A DNA stretch of 64,000 nt from NCBI GenBank assembly GCA_014695295.1, contig JACJNY010000064.1, forward strand, positions 92,659 to 156,658, given 5' to 3'. Source of the DNA: Microcoleus sp. FACHB-61. GTDB taxonomy: Bacteria > Cyanobacteriota > Cyanobacteriia > Cyanobacteriales > Microcoleaceae. The position numbers and the translations under genes were made by a program. Shown here piece after piece: positions 45,801-56,027 of the stretch; within the stretch, counting starts at the first letter, position 1; every line of letters starts with the position of its first letter. The notes beneath the pieces were generated by a model. That model had not been told where the DNA came from, made no database searches, and was given only the letters and a program-made list of their open reading frames with translations.

Positions 45801-46888
45801 ACCGTCGCGTCGGTGATTGCAATGCCGTTGCTGCAACTTTCGATCGCCCGTTCCATCATTTGCAAACGCTCTTGCGATCCAATCCGCTCGATCGCCGCGG
45901 CTAATACGTTGGCGATCGCTTCTACAAAATAAACGTCATCTTGACTGAAAACCCGCCGTTGGCTGGTATGAACCCCCAAAACGCCCCATACCTGCGACTC
46001 GGAAGTGTTCGCTGGTTCTGCTTGTCCCCAATTGCTCCCCAGCCCCCGATTGCCGGGAACGATGACAGTAACGCCGCTGACAGCCCGGTGGTTGTGCAGC
46101 AGCGGCAACTCGCTAAAGCGCGTTTCCACCCGCAAATCTTCGACGATGGTCGCTTGGCCCACTAGCAATGTGTAGCCTGCTTGCGAGCGGGCAGAAGCGG
46201 TAACAGTGGCACTGCCGACGAGGCCGGGCTGCCAGCCAACCCCCGCTCGCAGCAGAAAAGCATGGCCAGAGGGCAACAGTTCTAACAACTGACAATAATC
46301 AACGTCCAGCGTTTGAGCAATTAAAACCGCAGCTTTGTCCATGAGTGCGGACAAATCGGTTTCGGCCAGGGCCTGCTGCCCCAAGTAAGCGACTGCCGCT
46401 TGCTGGCGGGCCCGCAAGTGGATTGACGTGAGCAATTCCTGCTCCTTCGCGGCGGCTCGCTTGCGATCGGTAATGTCGCAGAACACTGACAGAACAGCTT
46501 TTTCCGACCGCAAGGTCAAATACCGCATCGATACAGTTGCCCAAAACAGCGTGCCGTCAGCTTTTTTGAGGCGGACTTCTGTCTCGCGGACGTGTCCGTT
46601 GCAGGCGAGCCGCGACAGCAGTTCCTTGCGGTCTGCGGGGTTGTTGTAAAACATTTCGGCTTTTTGGCGCTCGATCAACTGGAATGCAGTCAGCCCGAAA
46701 GCCTCGCGGCATAAATCGTTGCTATAAAGAATTGTGCTGTCCGCCAGACTGCTGACGATCAGGGGCATCGGCATCGAGTTGGCGATCGTCAGCAGTAATT
46801 CTTTTGTTGCTTGGAGTTCTTCGTCCAAGTCTGGCTTGGAGGCACAGCCCTGACAGTCTTCAGAGTTCTCAGGGATAAAACTTTCCAT
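42854..46888 (-). CDS. PAS-GAF-LOV-GAF-PAS-GGDEF-EAL c-di-GMP signalling protein
   Basis: A 1344-residue cytosolic protein that should make and/or break c-di-GMP. Approximate order: PAS 20-145, GAF 150-335, LOV-type PAS 340-460, GAF 480-650, PAS 660-785, GGDEF 790-965, EAL 980-1340. The LOV-type PAS has [11 protein letters not shown] with the flavin-adduct cysteine at residue 391 and [20 protein letters not shown], as in photoactive LOV domains. The cyclase motif [14 protein letters not shown] is intact, and so are the EAL landmarks [40 protein letters not shown] and AEGVET. About 100 extra residues encoded by repeats (43400-43710) split the EAL domain. Confidence 0.93.
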   Translation of the reverse strand: MESFIPENSEDCQGCASKPDLDEELQATKELLLTIANSMPMPLIVSSLADSTILYSNDLCREAFGLTAFQLIERQKAEMFYNNPADRKELLSRLACNGHVRETEVRLKKADGTLFWATVSMRYLTLRSEKAVLSVFCDITDRKRAAAKEQELLTSIHLRARQQAAVAYLGQQALAETDLSALMDKAAVLIAQTLDVDYCQLLELLPSGHAFLLRAGVGWQPGLVGSATVTASARSQAGYTLLVGQATIVEDLRVETRFSELPLLHNHRAVSGVTVIVPGNRGLGSNWGQAEPANTSESQVWGVLGVHTSQRRVFSQDDVYFVEAIANVLAAAIERIGSQERLQMMERAIESCSNGIAITDATVADNPIIYVNPSFERITGYRRDELMGKNCRFLQGDDTNTPAAKQLRIAIEEGRESQVILRNFRKDGTPFWHELSIAPVYNSRRHLTHFIGVQTDITDRQRSEEELFLNSQALAAFSANLKHLHRITTYHYQNFEELVDDYLTAGCLMFGLSTGIMAEVESESFVVRAAKSDIGYFVRGLELNLSDTYCAAVVKLNQTVAYSHIGAEIEMREHPAYQRCQSESYIGTPIFVNNKTYGTLSFSSREIKKRKFKYEEIEIIELMAQSIGKILAVHQMEVERQQAEKERGKLIVSLQESEERYRRLVELSPEAIAVHSEGKIAYINAAGAKLLGASSPEALIGFPVLHFVHPNYLETARERIRQVEKENKPLQLAEQKLMRLDGQIIDVEVAGIPATYEGLTAAQIIIRDVTERKRVERQLLHGAFHDALTGLPNRVLFIDRLGQAIRRSNHSPDYKFGLLFLDLDRFKVVNDSLGHVLGDKLLVALAQRLQTCVRASDTVARLGGDEFTILLDHIQSLSDAILAANKIQKELTMPFNIEGHEVFTTASIGIVFSGGEAADSGESNLYTHPEEFLRDADIAMYRAKALGKARHEVFNLAMHDHTMSLLQLETDLRLAILGKEELGENKDQCSHFIVHYQPIVSIASGAIEGFEALVRWKHPVRGLVPPSTFIPVAEETGLIVPLGAWVLREACRQLRLWQEMLTEEQSRSPMEVGRRKNEEVRWKSATGHVGDLSDLTDTGNQEQGIDNSQEKIGKKSPIPSYQFPITDFHFPVSNSQFPILNTSATLSTSSQFPIPHFQLPIIDPWQLTMSVNLSPKQLGLPNLIEQIDEILAETGCAPSCLKLEITESAIVENVKKANIVFAQLKNRNIRLSIDDFGTGYSSLSYLHRFPLDTLKIDRSFVSRLGAVENGDGGGQPLQIVRAIVTLAHNLGLNAIAEGVETGEQLAQLRELGCELAQGYWFSKPLESSAVTEMLINLGNTAILK
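43400..43710. repeat. Compound repeat block inserted in frame in the EAL domain
   Basis: The block contains gggaattgggaa-type heptamer runs around a gagcgtagccgaag core (43411-43530), a stretch matching the repeat at 34640 in reverse (43598-43625), and a duplicated cttccatcggacttct (about 43636 and 43676). The same gaattgggaactt plus gtcgaagta unit lies just downstream of the gene at 42785-42830. The frame stays open, adding about 100 residues between LWQEML and [12 protein letters not shown]. Confidence 0.85.
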
Positions 46889-47458
46889 TTTTTAATAGAT
46901 CCATTAGCACGACAACTTTTTTAAACTTGTGGTAAATGACGATTTCAGATGCAGAGCATTGGTAACAACTGAAGACTTAATTTCATTGGTCAATCAGTAA
47001 TATTACTCAAAAAAACTGCTTTTCTAGGAGTGGAAAATTCGCGATTTGGGAATGGGTGGGCATAAATATTGCGATCGGCCTGATTCATCGATCGCCCAAA
47101 TCTGAGTTTTTCATGCAAAATTAGAGTAAATTTTGAGCATAATTGCTGATTGACAAATGCTTCCCTCGCCTAAGTTGTCAGGGATGGATGCAGAGGACGA
47201 TCGACAGTAGCCCCCTACACATTAATCTTAACCAGAACTATGCCACGAACACCCTAAACTGCTCGGCTGGAGTTTGATATGATGCAGTCCCGGTTAAGAG
47301 AACATCTGTCTTTGGTATGAAAATCTACTGTTTTTAAAGTTGCGTTAAGTTTTTATAAGAGCGAGGTACTTTACCCAATCTGCAGCGCAAGCTCCTAATC
47401 TAAAAAGTAAAGTCACCTGCTTGCCAACCACCGAATACTATCCGAGGAGAGAGGAGAA
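46889..47458. other. Divergent promoter region, no gene seen
   Basis: About 570 bases between the divergent LOV-GGDEF-EAL gene and acnB. It ends with a purine-rich ribosome binding site (gaggagagaggaga) right before the acnB ATG. No RNA gene or repeat was recognised. Confidence 0.5.
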
Positions 47459-50074
47459 ATGCTTGAATCATACCGCCGTAACGCTGCCGAACGGGCGGCT
47501 TTGGGAATTCCACCGCTGCCGCTAGACGCCCAGCAAACGTCGGAACTGTGTGAACTGCTGAAAAATCCACCGGCTGGAGAAGAAGAAACCTTAATAGAAT
47601 TGTTGCGCGATCGCGTCCCGCCCGGAGTTGACAGCGCCGCTTACGTCAAAGCTGGTTTTTTAACCGGCATTGCTAAAGGCGAAATCCACAGCCCCCTAAT
47701 TGCTCCGAAATGGGCAGTTTACCTGCTGGGGACAATGATGGGCGGTTACAACGTCCAATCTTTAATCGATTTGCTCAATCCCACTGCCGAGGTCGCCATT
47801 CCCGCCACCGCAGCCCGGGCCTTGAGCAAAACGCTGTTAGTATTCGACGCCTTCCACGACATTCTGACTTTATCCGATACTAATCCCTACGCCAAGCAGG
47901 TAGTCGATTCTTGGGCTGCAGCCGAGTGGTTTACCAGCCGCCCCCAACTGCCGGAAGCCATTACCGTTACAGTCTTCAAAGTTCCCGGAGAAACCAATAC
48001 TGACGACTTGTCGCCAGCAACTCATGCTACCACGCGGCCCGACATCCCTCTGCACGCTTTGGCGATGCTGGAAAGTAAGATGCCAGGAACTTTGCAAACG
48101 ATCGCAGAATTGAAGCAAAAAGGCCATCCCGTAGCCTATGTTGGTGATGTTGTCGGTACCGGTTCGTCGCGGAAATCGGCGATTAATTCCGTGCTCTGGC
48201 ACATTGGCAATGATATTCCGTTTGTGCCGAACAAGCGCAGTGGCGGTTATATTCTGGGAAGTGCGATCGCCCCGATTTTCTTCAACACCGCTGAAGATTC
48301 CGGCGCTTTGCCGATCGAATGCGATGTCTCCAAAATGGAAACTGGAATGGTAATTACCATCCATCCCTACAAAGGCGAAATCACCAACGAAGCAGGAGAA
48401 ATCATCTCCACCTTCACCCTCAAACCCGACACAATTCTAGACGAAGTTCGCGCCGGCGGTCGAATTCCGCTATTAATTGGACGCACTTTAACCGACAAAA
48501 CCCGCGAAGCTTTAGGACTAGAACCAAGCACTATTTTCACCCGCCCGACTATTCCCGCCGATACCGGCAAAGGCTTTACCTTAGCACAAAAAATGGTAGG
48601 GAAAGCTTGCGGTTTGTCCGGCGTTCGTCCGGGTACATCTTGTGAACCAGCCATGACAACAGTCGGCTCGCAAGATACCACCGGGCCGATGACTCGGGAC
48701 GAATTGAAAGAACTTGCTTGTTTGGGATTTAGCGCCGATTTGGTAATTCAAAGTTTCTGCCACACCGCTGCGTATCCGAAACCAGTTGATGTCAAAACTC
48801 ACCACGAATTGCCCGATTTCATGGCAGAGCGCGCCGGCATAGCTTTGCGGCCGGGAGACGGCATTATTCACTCTTGGCTGAACCGAATGTTATTGCCGGA
48901 TACAGTGGGAACTGGCGGCGATTCTCACACTCGTTTTCCTTTGGGAATTTCCTTTCCTGCGGGTTCGGGATTAGTGGCATTTGCTGCTGCTTTGGGCGTC
49001 ATGCCTTTGGATATGCCGGAATCAGTTTTAGTGCGGTTCAAAGGTGAATTGCAGCCCGGAGTAACGCTCAGGGATGTTGTGAATGCAATTCCCTATGTGG
49101 CGATTCAAAAAGGTTTGCTGACTGTCGCGAAACAGAACAAGAAGAACATCTTTTCCGGGCGGATTATGGAGATTGAAGGTTTGCCTAATTTGAAAGTCGA
49201 GCAAGCTTTTGAATTGACCGATGCGACGGCCGAGCGTTCTTGTGCTGGCTGTACGATTAAGCTCAGCGTCGAGACTGTTTCCGAGTACATTCGTTCCAAT
49301 ATAGCGCTGCTGAAAAACATGGTGGCGCGGGGCTATCAAGATGCGCGGACGATGATGCGCCGCGTAGCGAAGATGGAGGAATGGCTGGCAAATCCAGTGC
49401 TGATGGAGGCGGATGCTGATGCGGAATACGTTGAAATCATCGAAATCGATCTGAACGAGATTAAAGAGCCAATTGTAGCTGCTCCCAACGACCCAGATAA
49501 TGTTAAGTTGTTGAGTGAGGTTGCGGGCGATCGGGTTGACGAAGTATTTGTCGGTTCTTGCATGACAAATATCGGTCACTACCGCGCCACTGCGAAGGTG
49601 CTGGAAGGTGCAGGGGAAGTGAAAACTCGCCTGTGGATTTGTCCGCCAACTCGGATGGACGAACAGCAACTCAAAGAAGAAGGTTATTACAGCATTTTTG
49701 GAGCCGCTGGAGCGCGTACAGAAATGCCCGGATGCAGTCTTTGTATGGGCAATCAAGCGCGGGTTAAAGATGCGACAACGGTGTTTTCAACTTCTACTCG
49801 CAACTTTAACAACCGCATGGGCAAAGATGCGCAAGTTTATCTCGGTTCGGCAGAATTGGCGGCAGTTTGTTCGCTGTTAGGTCGAATTCCCACAGTCCAA
49901 GAATACAATGATATTGTGTCGAAGAGAATCGATCCTTTTGCTGGTGATTTGTATCGGTATTTGAATTTCGATCAAATTGCTGGTTTTGAGAATGAAGGAC
50001 GAGTGATAGCTTTGGAAGATATGCCTCGCATTGAGGATATTTTGGGAATTCCCGATGGTGTGTTGAGCAAGTAA
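47459..50074 (+). CDS. acnB: Aconitate hydratase B (2-methylisocitrate dehydratase type)
   Basis: Isomerises citrate and isocitrate via aconitate in the cyanobacterial TCA path feeding 2-oxoglutarate and nitrogen assimilation. The 871-residue enzyme has the AcnB order: N-terminal HEAT-like domain (1-160), swivel domain with [10 protein letters not shown] and [20 protein letters not shown], then the catalytic domains with [19 protein letters not shown] and [20 protein letters not shown]. The three cluster cysteines are visible, one in [14 protein letters not shown] and two in [15 protein letters not shown] strong purine-rich ribosome binding site precedes ATG 47459, and a hairpin terminator follows. 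Confidence 0.98.
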   Translation: MLESYRRNAAERAALGIPPLPLDAQQTSELCELLKNPPAGEEETLIELLRDRVPPGVDSAAYVKAGFLTGIAKGEIHSPLIAPKWAVYLLGTMMGGYNVQSLIDLLNPTAEVAIPATAARALSKTLLVFDAFHDILTLSDTNPYAKQVVDSWAAAEWFTSRPQLPEAITVTVFKVPGETNTDDLSPATHATTRPDIPLHALAMLESKMPGTLQTIAELKQKGHPVAYVGDVVGTGSSRKSAINSVLWHIGNDIPFVPNKRSGGYILGSAIAPIFFNTAEDSGALPIECDVSKMETGMVITIHPYKGEITNEAGEIISTFTLKPDTILDEVRAGGRIPLLIGRTLTDKTREALGLEPSTIFTRPTIPADTGKGFTLAQKMVGKACGLSGVRPGTSCEPAMTTVGSQDTTGPMTRDELKELACLGFSADLVIQSFCHTAAYPKPVDVKTHHELPDFMAERAGIALRPGDGIIHSWLNRMLLPDTVGTGGDSHTRFPLGISFPAGSGLVAFAAALGVMPLDMPESVLVRFKGELQPGVTLRDVVNAIPYVAIQKGLLTVAKQNKKNIFSGRIMEIEGLPNLKVEQAFELTDATAERSCAGCTIKLSVETVSEYIRSNIALLKNMVARGYQDARTMMRRVAKMEEWLANPVLMEADADAEYVEIIEIDLNEIKEPIVAAPNDPDNVKLLSEVAGDRVDEVFVGSCMTNIGHYRATAKVLEGAGEVKTRLWICPPTRMDEQQLKEEGYYSIFGAAGARTEMPGCSLCMGNQARVKDATTVFSTSTRNFNNRMGKDAQVYLGSAELAAVCSLLGRIPTVQEYNDIVSKRIDPFAGDLYRYLNFDQIAGFENEGRVIALEDMPRIEDILGIPDGVLSK

Positions 50075-50080
50075 AAAGTG

Positions 50081-50107
50081 GGGCGGGCAATTGCCCGCCC
50101 TTTGTTT
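50081..50107 (+). terminator. Rho-independent terminator of acnB
   Basis: gggcgggcaattgcccgccc (50081-50100) is a perfect 20-base palindrome followed by tttgttt, only six bases after the acnB stop. Confidence 0.9.
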
Positions 50108-50315
50108 ATAAAATGAGTAAATGAGAAAAAGGAAAAAAGTAATTATATCCGAACAATTTTTAAGCAGCGACAGCCAATGGAACGTAAAATCCGCGCCCGA
50201 AACTCCTACGGTTGAAGATAAAGAAAGCGATCGCCCATTAAGCCAGCCGATCGCGGAATTTCTCCGAGTAATTCAGTAAACTCCCAGAGAATATTGACCG
50301 AATTTACTTGAGATG

Positions 50316-50567
50316 ATGGGCTTATTTCAGGGAACGGTGACAGTAAAGCCAGTTTTGTCCGAGCAGGCCCAGGCATCTGAGAAAATAGATATTACTAAAC
50401 TGTCGCTGGAGGAAGGGATATAAAGAAATAAACTTGCAATTGAATTATTGCGCTCGTGGCGAGAAGAAGACGATGCACAAGAACTAAAAGAAACAGCGGA
50501 ATATCTCGAACAAGTGATAAATGAAGAGCGGGTTTCTAATCGACCGTTGTTTCCACGAGCAGAATAA
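50316..50567 (+). pseudogene. Antitoxin gene with an in-frame stop
   Basis: From ATG 50316 the frame reads MGLFQGTVTVKPVLSEQAQA to SLEEGI, then TAA 50421-50423, then continues in the same frame with RNKLAIELLRSWREEDDAQE and ends ...SNRPLFPRAE, TAA 50565-50567. The second half matches the AIELLRSWREE tail common in cyanobacterial antitoxins of PIN toxins. One base change explains the stop. The end overlaps the expected start of the broken toxin. Confidence 0.72.
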
Positions 50568-51007
50568 TTATTTTGGATTGGCGCCCATTAGGGATAGTAA
50601 CAAACCCTCAAGCCAAACCTCCTTATTTGGAATGCCAACTTTGGCTAGACTCCTTACTGCAAAATGGCGAAATGGTAATCCTGTCTGAAATTGCTCGCTA
50701 TGAGGTGCGGTGAGAGTTGATTCGAGCCGGAAAAGAGAGAGGTATTAAAAAATTTGACCAATTTAAGACTGTTCTTACATACCGTCATTTGACTGCAGAA
50801 GTAATGCTTTTGGCCGCTCAGTTGTGGGCGCAAGCGAGAATGAGAGGAAGAGCAACCGCAGAAGCCAATGCACTTGACGGGGATGTGATTTTGCCGGCTC
50901 AAGCAATATTGGAGGCAAGTGAAGGAAATCAGGTGGTAATTGCTACAACAAATGTGGGGCATTTGTCTCAATTTTTGGATGCTCGTGAATGGCGGCTAAT
51001 TGAGTAA
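50564..51007 (+). pseudogene. PIN-domain toxin gene with lost start and in-frame stop
   Basis: One frame reads IIILDWRPLGIVTNPQAKPP, WLDSLLQNGEMVILSEIARY, then TGA 50711-50713 where an Arg codon (EVRRELIRAG) is expected, then ELIRAGKERGIKKFDQFKTV, ALDGDVILPAQAI and VVIATTNVGHLSQFLDAR to TAA 51005-51007. The position where the family starts with ATG (M-II-LD) is ATA at 50564-50566. Start loss plus nonsense in the toxin and nonsense in the antitoxin indicate a dead pair. Confidence 0.75.
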
Positions 51008-51100
51008 GGTTTAAGCCGATCGCCCGCTCGCACTTACCCAATCCCTGCTATACTTTCAACTACAGCTATTTTGGCAGACACCGTTAGCGAGATAAACAGG

Positions 51101-51481
51101 ATGGTGGAAACAGTGGACACAATCGAAAAAATTGACGATCGCACACAAACCCGGTTTTGGGGTCAAGTGACAGTCATTGACGCGGGCGATCGTTACAAGA
51201 TCAATCGCATTGAAGTCAAACCGGGGCATCACATCAGAACCCAAATGCACTATCACCGCAGCGAACATTGGGTAGTTGTCTCGGGAACGGCTAAAGTTAT
51301 TTGCGACGACAAAGAGACGATTCTCATGCAGAAACAGTCAACCTACGTTCCCATGAATACTGCTCACCGCGTAGAAAATCCAGGCGTTATTCCCCTGGTG
51401 ATGATTGAAATCCAAAATGGCGAATACTTGGGCGAGGATGATATTATCCGTTTCCCGCACGATGCTCACGAGGAAGATTGA
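51101..51481 (+). CDS. Cupin of the mannose-6-phosphate isomerase type II C-terminal family
   Basis: A protein of about 126 residues from ATG 51101; TTG 51071 would add ten. It forms one cupin barrel: KINRIEVKPGHHIRTQMHYH then RSEHWVVVSGTAKV (cupin motif 1 with His residues and Glu for metal) and STYVPMNTAHRVENPG (motif 2), ending IEIQNGEYLGEDDIIRF. It corresponds to the isomerase half of bifunctional GDP-mannose pyrophosphorylase/phosphomannose isomerases, here as a free domain, as is common in cyanobacteria. Likely isomerises a sugar phosphate in surface polysaccharide supply, though activity is unproven. Confidence 0.9.
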   Translation: MVETVDTIEKIDDRTQTRFWGQVTVIDAGDRYKINRIEVKPGHHIRTQMHYHRSEHWVVVSGTAKVICDDKETILMQKQSTYVPMNTAHRVENPGVIPLVMIEIQNGEYLGEDDIIRFPHDAHEED

Positions 51482-51675
51482 TCCGACATTATAATATGAA
51501 GCAATCGCAGATGCCAGCGAAAAGCTTCACACACCGAACAATAACCCGCGCAGTGACGGGAAACGAGATAAATCCTACAAATAAAAAAAGTATAGGGGCA
51601 ATTTCAGAATTGCCCCTACCTTATTATATTAAGTTTGTTAAGCACCAGACTTTGATATAGCAATTGGCGATCGTC

Positions 51676-52335
51676 CTACGGCAAAGAAGCGTTTTTCAAA
51701 TCTACATTTGCCATATTGGCATTCTTTAAATTAGCACCAGTCAAGTCCGAACCGTTCAAATTTGCACCATTCAAATTTGCATTGGTCAAATTTGCATCGC
51801 GCAAGTTGACTCCCTGTACGTCTATTCCCGACAAACTGCCACCTCTGAGGCTGACATTAGCTAAATTCGCTACAGACTGGCGAGCATTTCTCAGGTTCGC
51901 ACCCGCCAAATCCGCACTTTCTAAATTAGCGCCAATTAAATTAGCGCTGGTGAGGTTGGTATTTTTCAAACTGGCAATCACTAAACCCGCCAGACTCAGA
52001 TTAGCGCGGCTCAAATCAGCACCCTCCAAATTGGCCCCGTGCATTTTAGCCCCAATTAAACTCGCACCTTGCAATTTAGCTTGTTTCAGATTTGCTTCGT
52101 TCAATTTGGCTTCGTTCAAATTTGCACCGTTCAAATTTGCACCGCTCAGATTCGCACCGCTCAAATCTGCCCCGCTCAGATTCATACCAGCAAGTTGCGA
52201 GCCTGTCAAGTCACATTGGTTACATTTTTTAGTTTCTAAGAGTTGCTTGACGTGTGATATGTTTTCTGCCTTTACTGCCGAGGCAAAACCCATCGCAATT
52301 ACCAACCCTGTTGTAGTTAAAATCCCAAGTTTCAT
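51676..52335 (-). CDS. Secreted pentapeptide-repeat protein
   Basis: A 219-residue exported protein: signal peptide residues 1-23 (ILTTTGLVIAMGFASAVKA), a short N-terminal segment with a CNQC pair (KKCNQCDLTGSQL), then about 32 pentapeptides of the A(D/N)LxG type (GADLSGANLSGANLNGANLN) to the end. The repeats fold as a right-handed quadrilateral beta helix. Cyanobacteria carry many such proteins in the periplasm or thylakoid lumen with unknown roles. It stands alone. Confidence 0.92.
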   Translation of the reverse strand: MKLGILTTTGLVIAMGFASAVKAENISHVKQLLETKKCNQCDLTGSQLAGMNLSGADLSGANLSGANLNGANLNEAKLNEANLKQAKLQGASLIGAKMHGANLEGADLSRANLSLAGLVIASLKNTNLTSANLIGANLESADLAGANLRNARQSVANLANVSLRGGSLSGIDVQGVNLRDANLTNANLNGANLNGSDLTGANLKNANMANVDLKNASLP

Positions 52336-52495
52336 ATACCCGCCCTCAGCAATATCTCTCTTTAATAATATCCCACCTTATTAAAGAGAGTTGGGTGATC
52401 AGTCTCTTTGATAAACTGTGACAATCATCACCCTGTTGTGCACAAAATATGCAATAATTACTGACGTTTCAACTCCCCCAAATTATTGTAACGAA

Positions 52496-54178
52496 TTATT
52501 GCTTTTTCAGGAACCAAAAAGGAAAAGATTGCGTCGGTTCTAGACGGACGCCTGTTATCCTGTTCTGAGCAAAGGTATAGTCCTTATCCTGCCAAAGAGG
52601 GATGAAAGGTACATCTTGACCCAGTATGTCTTGAATTTCGGCAAATATGCCTTTGCGGGTTTGAGGGTTTGTTTCTTTGCGCTCCTTGTCGATCAGTTGA
52701 TTTACCCGATCGCTATAATAAAACGAACCCTGACTTTGACTGGCACCCTTGGAGCAGCCCCCAGCCTCCGTACCTGTGGCACAATCTAAAAACGGCTGAA
52801 TGTAATTGTCAGCGTCAAAAAAGTCGGCGGACCAATCCACTAAAACCGCAGGATAAATTCCCTTCTCTATGTTTTGAAACAAAGTCGGAGATTCAACGCT
52901 GTTAATTTCTACCTGCATTATCCCGTCCATTTTGAGTTTAGTTTGCGCCTCGATCGTACTGGCGACTAAAGCTCTTTTTCTTGAAGCCGAAGCATACCAG
53001 ATTGGCAGAACAAAAGGATTTGTGGCCGAGTATCCCGCTTTCGTTAAAAGTTCCTTGGCTTTTGCCGTGTTGGCGTCGCCGTACAGTTCTTTGAAAACCG
53101 GTTTTTGAACGTCCAAGGTTGTGGGAATCAGACTGTAAAGCGGTTGTGCTTGTCCCTGCAGTACGCGATCGTTAATCAGCGGGCGATCCATCACTGCTGC
53201 GATCGCTTGTCTCACTTCTAACTTATCCAGCGGTTTAGACTGCATATTCAGCGTCATGTAATTAACCGTACTGCTTTCCCCCGCGATTTCCTGCCATTTC
53301 CCTTTTTTTGCTCCCTCGTCCAAGCTGCGAACTTGGTCTGCATCCAGAGACAAATAAGCCACATCGATCGCACCAGTCTGAAAAGTATTGAACAAATTTG
53401 ACGAACTAGAAAGCAGCAAAATGTCAATTCCTTGATTAACCGGCTTTTCCCCCCAATACTTGTCAAACACGTCTAACTTGAGAGAATCGCTGCCGTACTT
53501 CGCCAGCTTGTAACGTCCAGTTCCCACAAAGGTATCGGGTTTAAATTTACCCGCCCCCATCTCGTAAGTTTTCGGAGAAACTGCACACATACCGGAAAAT
53601 GTCAACAGGGAAGGAAAAGCAGCAAAAGGCTTTTTGAGTTGAAAAGTTAATTCGTATTCGCCCGTGGCTTTCACCGAATCTACTGCATCGCTCAACAACA
53701 AAGCCGGACTGCCGCCATTTTGGATAAACCGCTGCAAGGAAAATTCCATTGCTGCGGCGTTAAACGGTGTGTCGTCGTGAAAAATAACGCCTTGACGCAA
53801 GGGGATTGTATATGTCAATCCGTCTTGGCTAATTTTTGGCATTGCTGTCGCTAAGTGGGGGATTAACTCAGTAGTTCCCGACTTGTAAGTGTAGAGAGTG
53901 TCGCCCAAATTGCGCAGCAATTGTCCTGATAAGGTTTCGTAACCGTCGGCAGGGTCGATCGTCCGCAATTTCAAGGTTGTGCCAATAGTAACGCGGTTAT
54001 TAGCATTGTCCGCGATCGAAGTAGGCGCTTGATTAGCCCTCTGTCCGCAGCTTGCAGTTAAGAAGCAGCACAGACAGAACAAAGCTATAGCTTTAAGAAC
54101 TGAAGGTTTTATAGATATTCTAGGCGGCTGCTTGTTGATTCTCATCGTCTTTTTTTGACACTCCAAATTACTCATCAT
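52496..54178 (-). CDS. ABC transporter peptide-binding lipoprotein (SBP family 5)
   Basis: A 560-residue extracytoplasmic solute-binding protein of the OppA/DppA type. An N-terminal lipobox LTASC follows a hydrophobic stretch (AIALFCLCCFLTASC). ATG 54145 (MRINKQPPRIS) or ATG 54178 could be the start, and neither has a clear ribosome binding site. Family landmarks are TLKLRTIDPADGYETLSGQL, ISQDGLTYTIPLRQGVIFHD, FVGTGRYKL and YMTLNMQSKPLDKLEVRQAI. Anchored outside the inner membrane, it should hand oligopeptides or related ligands to an ABC permease, but no permease genes are in the window. Confidence 0.93.
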   Translation of the reverse strand: MMSNLECQKKTMRINKQPPRISIKPSVLKAIALFCLCCFLTASCGQRANQAPTSIADNANNRVTIGTTLKLRTIDPADGYETLSGQLLRNLGDTLYTYKSGTTELIPHLATAMPKISQDGLTYTIPLRQGVIFHDDTPFNAAAMEFSLQRFIQNGGSPALLLSDAVDSVKATGEYELTFQLKKPFAAFPSLLTFSGMCAVSPKTYEMGAGKFKPDTFVGTGRYKLAKYGSDSLKLDVFDKYWGEKPVNQGIDILLLSSSSNLFNTFQTGAIDVAYLSLDADQVRSLDEGAKKGKWQEIAGESSTVNYMTLNMQSKPLDKLEVRQAIAAVMDRPLINDRVLQGQAQPLYSLIPTTLDVQKPVFKELYGDANTAKAKELLTKAGYSATNPFVLPIWYASASRKRALVASTIEAQTKLKMDGIMQVEINSVESPTLFQNIEKGIYPAVLVDWSADFFDADNYIQPFLDCATGTEAGGCSKGASQSQGSFYYSDRVNQLIDKERKETNPQTRKGIFAEIQDILGQDVPFIPLWQDKDYTFAQNRITGVRLEPTQSFPFWFLKKQ

Positions 54179-54485
54179 ATTATCACAACACTCCGGAGAG
54201 TTTCAGGGTTTATTCATAGGTGGGCTAGAAATTTGGTTTTTCGCAAACATCCTAGGTTTATTATTAACGAGCAATATAGTGGGAAACCGGATTGATTACT
54301 GAGGTGGCGAGTGCGATCGCCTCCGCTTGCGTTTTGAGTTTCTAGTCGGAAACTCTTGGTTTTCCCATACCCTGTGCCTCGGCAAGGGTTGGCGTGATAC
54401 CGATCGCCTTGAAACCGTCATTCTACGGTTGGTAATCAAAAACTGTCCGAGGAGTTGACTAATTACTAATGACTAATGACTTGCT
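54179..54485. other. Intergenic region with a heptamer array, no gene seen
   Basis: About 300 bases downstream of the cyclase gene and upstream of the peptide-binding lipoprotein gene, both on the minus strand. It holds the heptamer run at 54456-54483 and otherwise nothing recognised. Confidence 0.5.
54456..54483. repeat. Heptamer tandem repeat (TGACTAA), four units
   Basis: TGACTAA TTACTAA TGACTAA TGACTTG directly after the stop of the adenylate cyclase gene (minus strand). It is the same heptamer as at 7179-7206. Confidence 0.8.
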
Positions 54486-56021
54486 TTAAATTCCTTTGAG
54501 GAGCGATCGCCAATCCCGACAGCGTTTTAGGTAAATACGAGCTACCCGATCGCTCGGATTTGTCCGCAAACACTCTTCAAACAATTTTCCCGCTTCTCGG
54601 AACTCTTTGCGATCGCACAGTAACATAGCTTCAGTATATACGGATAAATTTGCTAGCTTTGCCTCCCGAATTTCCGGAGGATCGGCATCAAATACCTCAT
54701 AGACTACGACATATTGAGATTTTCCTTTTACCTGTACTTTATCCACAATCCGAATAGCATAATCAGCCTGATTTCGCAACCGTTCCAAAGTCTGCTGAGA
54801 AATTAACAGAGGTACGCCGTAATCTTTGGTCAATCCTTCAATGCGAGATGCCAAATTAACAGCATCGCTAATCACAGTGCTGTCCATTCGGCTTTTACCC
54901 CCGACTGTCCCCAGCATCAAAGAACCCGAATTGATGCCAATGCCAATTTGAATTGGGATGTAGCCGACTGTTTGACGGTGTTCGTTGTAATCTGTCAGGA
55001 TATTTAGCATCGCAATACCCGCTTTCACTGCATCATCTGCACAGTCGCTAAACAGTGCCATAATTGCATCGCCGATGTATTTGTCAATAAACCCGTTATT
55101 GCTAGTAATGGCAGGCTCCATCCGCGAAAGATAAGCATTGATAAATTTAAAATTTTGTTGCGGCGTCATAGTTTCCGAAAGCGCCGTGAAGTCGCGAATA
55201 TCCGCAAACAGCACCGACATTTCCTGCTGTACTTGGTCGCCTAAATTGACATCTATAATACTTTCATATCCCAACAAATTTAGAAATTGATGCGGCACAA
55301 ATCGCCCGTAAGCATCAGTTAACTCTGATTCTGCATCCAGGGATTTTTCCAAATTTAGATTGAGTTCAAATAGTGTTTTAATAAATTTGTGGCGATCGGC
55401 TTCAGCTTCCTTGCGTTCCGTGACATCTTGAAAAACTGCGATCGCAAAAGCAACTTTGCCAGCGTCGAAAATTGGCGTTCCCCAAATCTCAAGGGGAACT
55501 TTCTTGTCTGGTTGATGAATTTCCAGATCGTCAGCAGTCGCGTTTTCGCCCCTCAAAGCTCGGACGATCGGCAAATTCTCGTAAGGGTAAAGAGTATCAG
55601 TTCCCGCGATATAAATTTGATAACTTTCTGACAAATCCTCAACTGCATTTAACGGCAAAACCCCTTGACCGAGTAACTGCTGTCCGGCGTGATTGATGTA
55701 GTAAGGTCTGCCTTGAGAATCGAGCACGGCCACGCCTATCGGAATCGCTTCCAGAAATTGAGCCAGCTTGATTTCGCCTTCCCGCACCGCCTCCAATGCC
55801 CGATATCGCAACTCTGTTTCAACCGTATCGGAATGTTCAGCAGTAGTTTCCAGCAAGATTTCCAGATCCGCTTTTTCCTCCTTCAAGTCTTCCACTTGCT
55901 GGCGCAATCTTTCTATCTCTAAAAGTAGGTGTTCTCTAGATGGTTCTTCTTCCAGCATAACCCCAGAATTTGCGCCTCGACTAACAAAAAATTGCTCAAC
56001 AGCCAGCACACTAAAAGTCAT
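54486..56021 (-). CDS. PAS-domain class III adenylate/guanylate cyclase
   Basis: A 511-residue soluble cyclase, last gene of a four-gene minus-strand operon. A coiled coil (residues 25-75, REHLLLEIERLRQQVEDL) leads to a PAS domain (about 88-205), then the class III catalytic domain (about 265-440). The catalytic domain has metal Asp in SVLFADIRDFTALSE, Lys and second metal Asp in FIDKYIGDAIMALF, and the Asp/Asn/Arg set in VISDAVNLASRIEG, a pattern favouring ATP as substrate. A short TPR-like tail (LYTEAMLLCDRKEFREAGKL-like) ends the protein. ATG 55958 (MLEEEPSREH) may be the true start. Confidence 0.92.
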   Translation of the reverse strand: MTFSVLAVEQFFVSRGANSGVMLEEEPSREHLLLEIERLRQQVEDLKEEKADLEILLETTAEHSDTVETELRYRALEAVREGEIKLAQFLEAIPIGVAVLDSQGRPYYINHAGQQLLGQGVLPLNAVEDLSESYQIYIAGTDTLYPYENLPIVRALRGENATADDLEIHQPDKKVPLEIWGTPIFDAGKVAFAIAVFQDVTERKEAEADRHKFIKTLFELNLNLEKSLDAESELTDAYGRFVPHQFLNLLGYESIIDVNLGDQVQQEMSVLFADIRDFTALSETMTPQQNFKFINAYLSRMEPAITSNNGFIDKYIGDAIMALFSDCADDAVKAGIAMLNILTDYNEHRQTVGYIPIQIGIGINSGSLMLGTVGGKSRMDSTVISDAVNLASRIEGLTKDYGVPLLISQQTLERLRNQADYAIRIVDKVQVKGKSQYVVVYEVFDADPPEIREAKLANLSVYTEAMLLCDRKEFREAGKLFEECLRTNPSDRVARIYLKRCRDWRSLLKGI

Positions 56022-56027
56022 TGTTGT

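Noticed and set aside
42854..46888. Degenerate cyclase or phosphodiesterase in the LOV protein
   Set aside because: GGDEF and EAL signature residues are intact; only the loop insertion is unusual, so inactivity is not claimed.
50121..50297. Short open frame MRKRKKVIISEQFLSSDSQW and onward (58 codons)
   Set aside because: A different frame looks more protein-like after about codon 34 and no family was recognised, so it is at best another decayed fragment.
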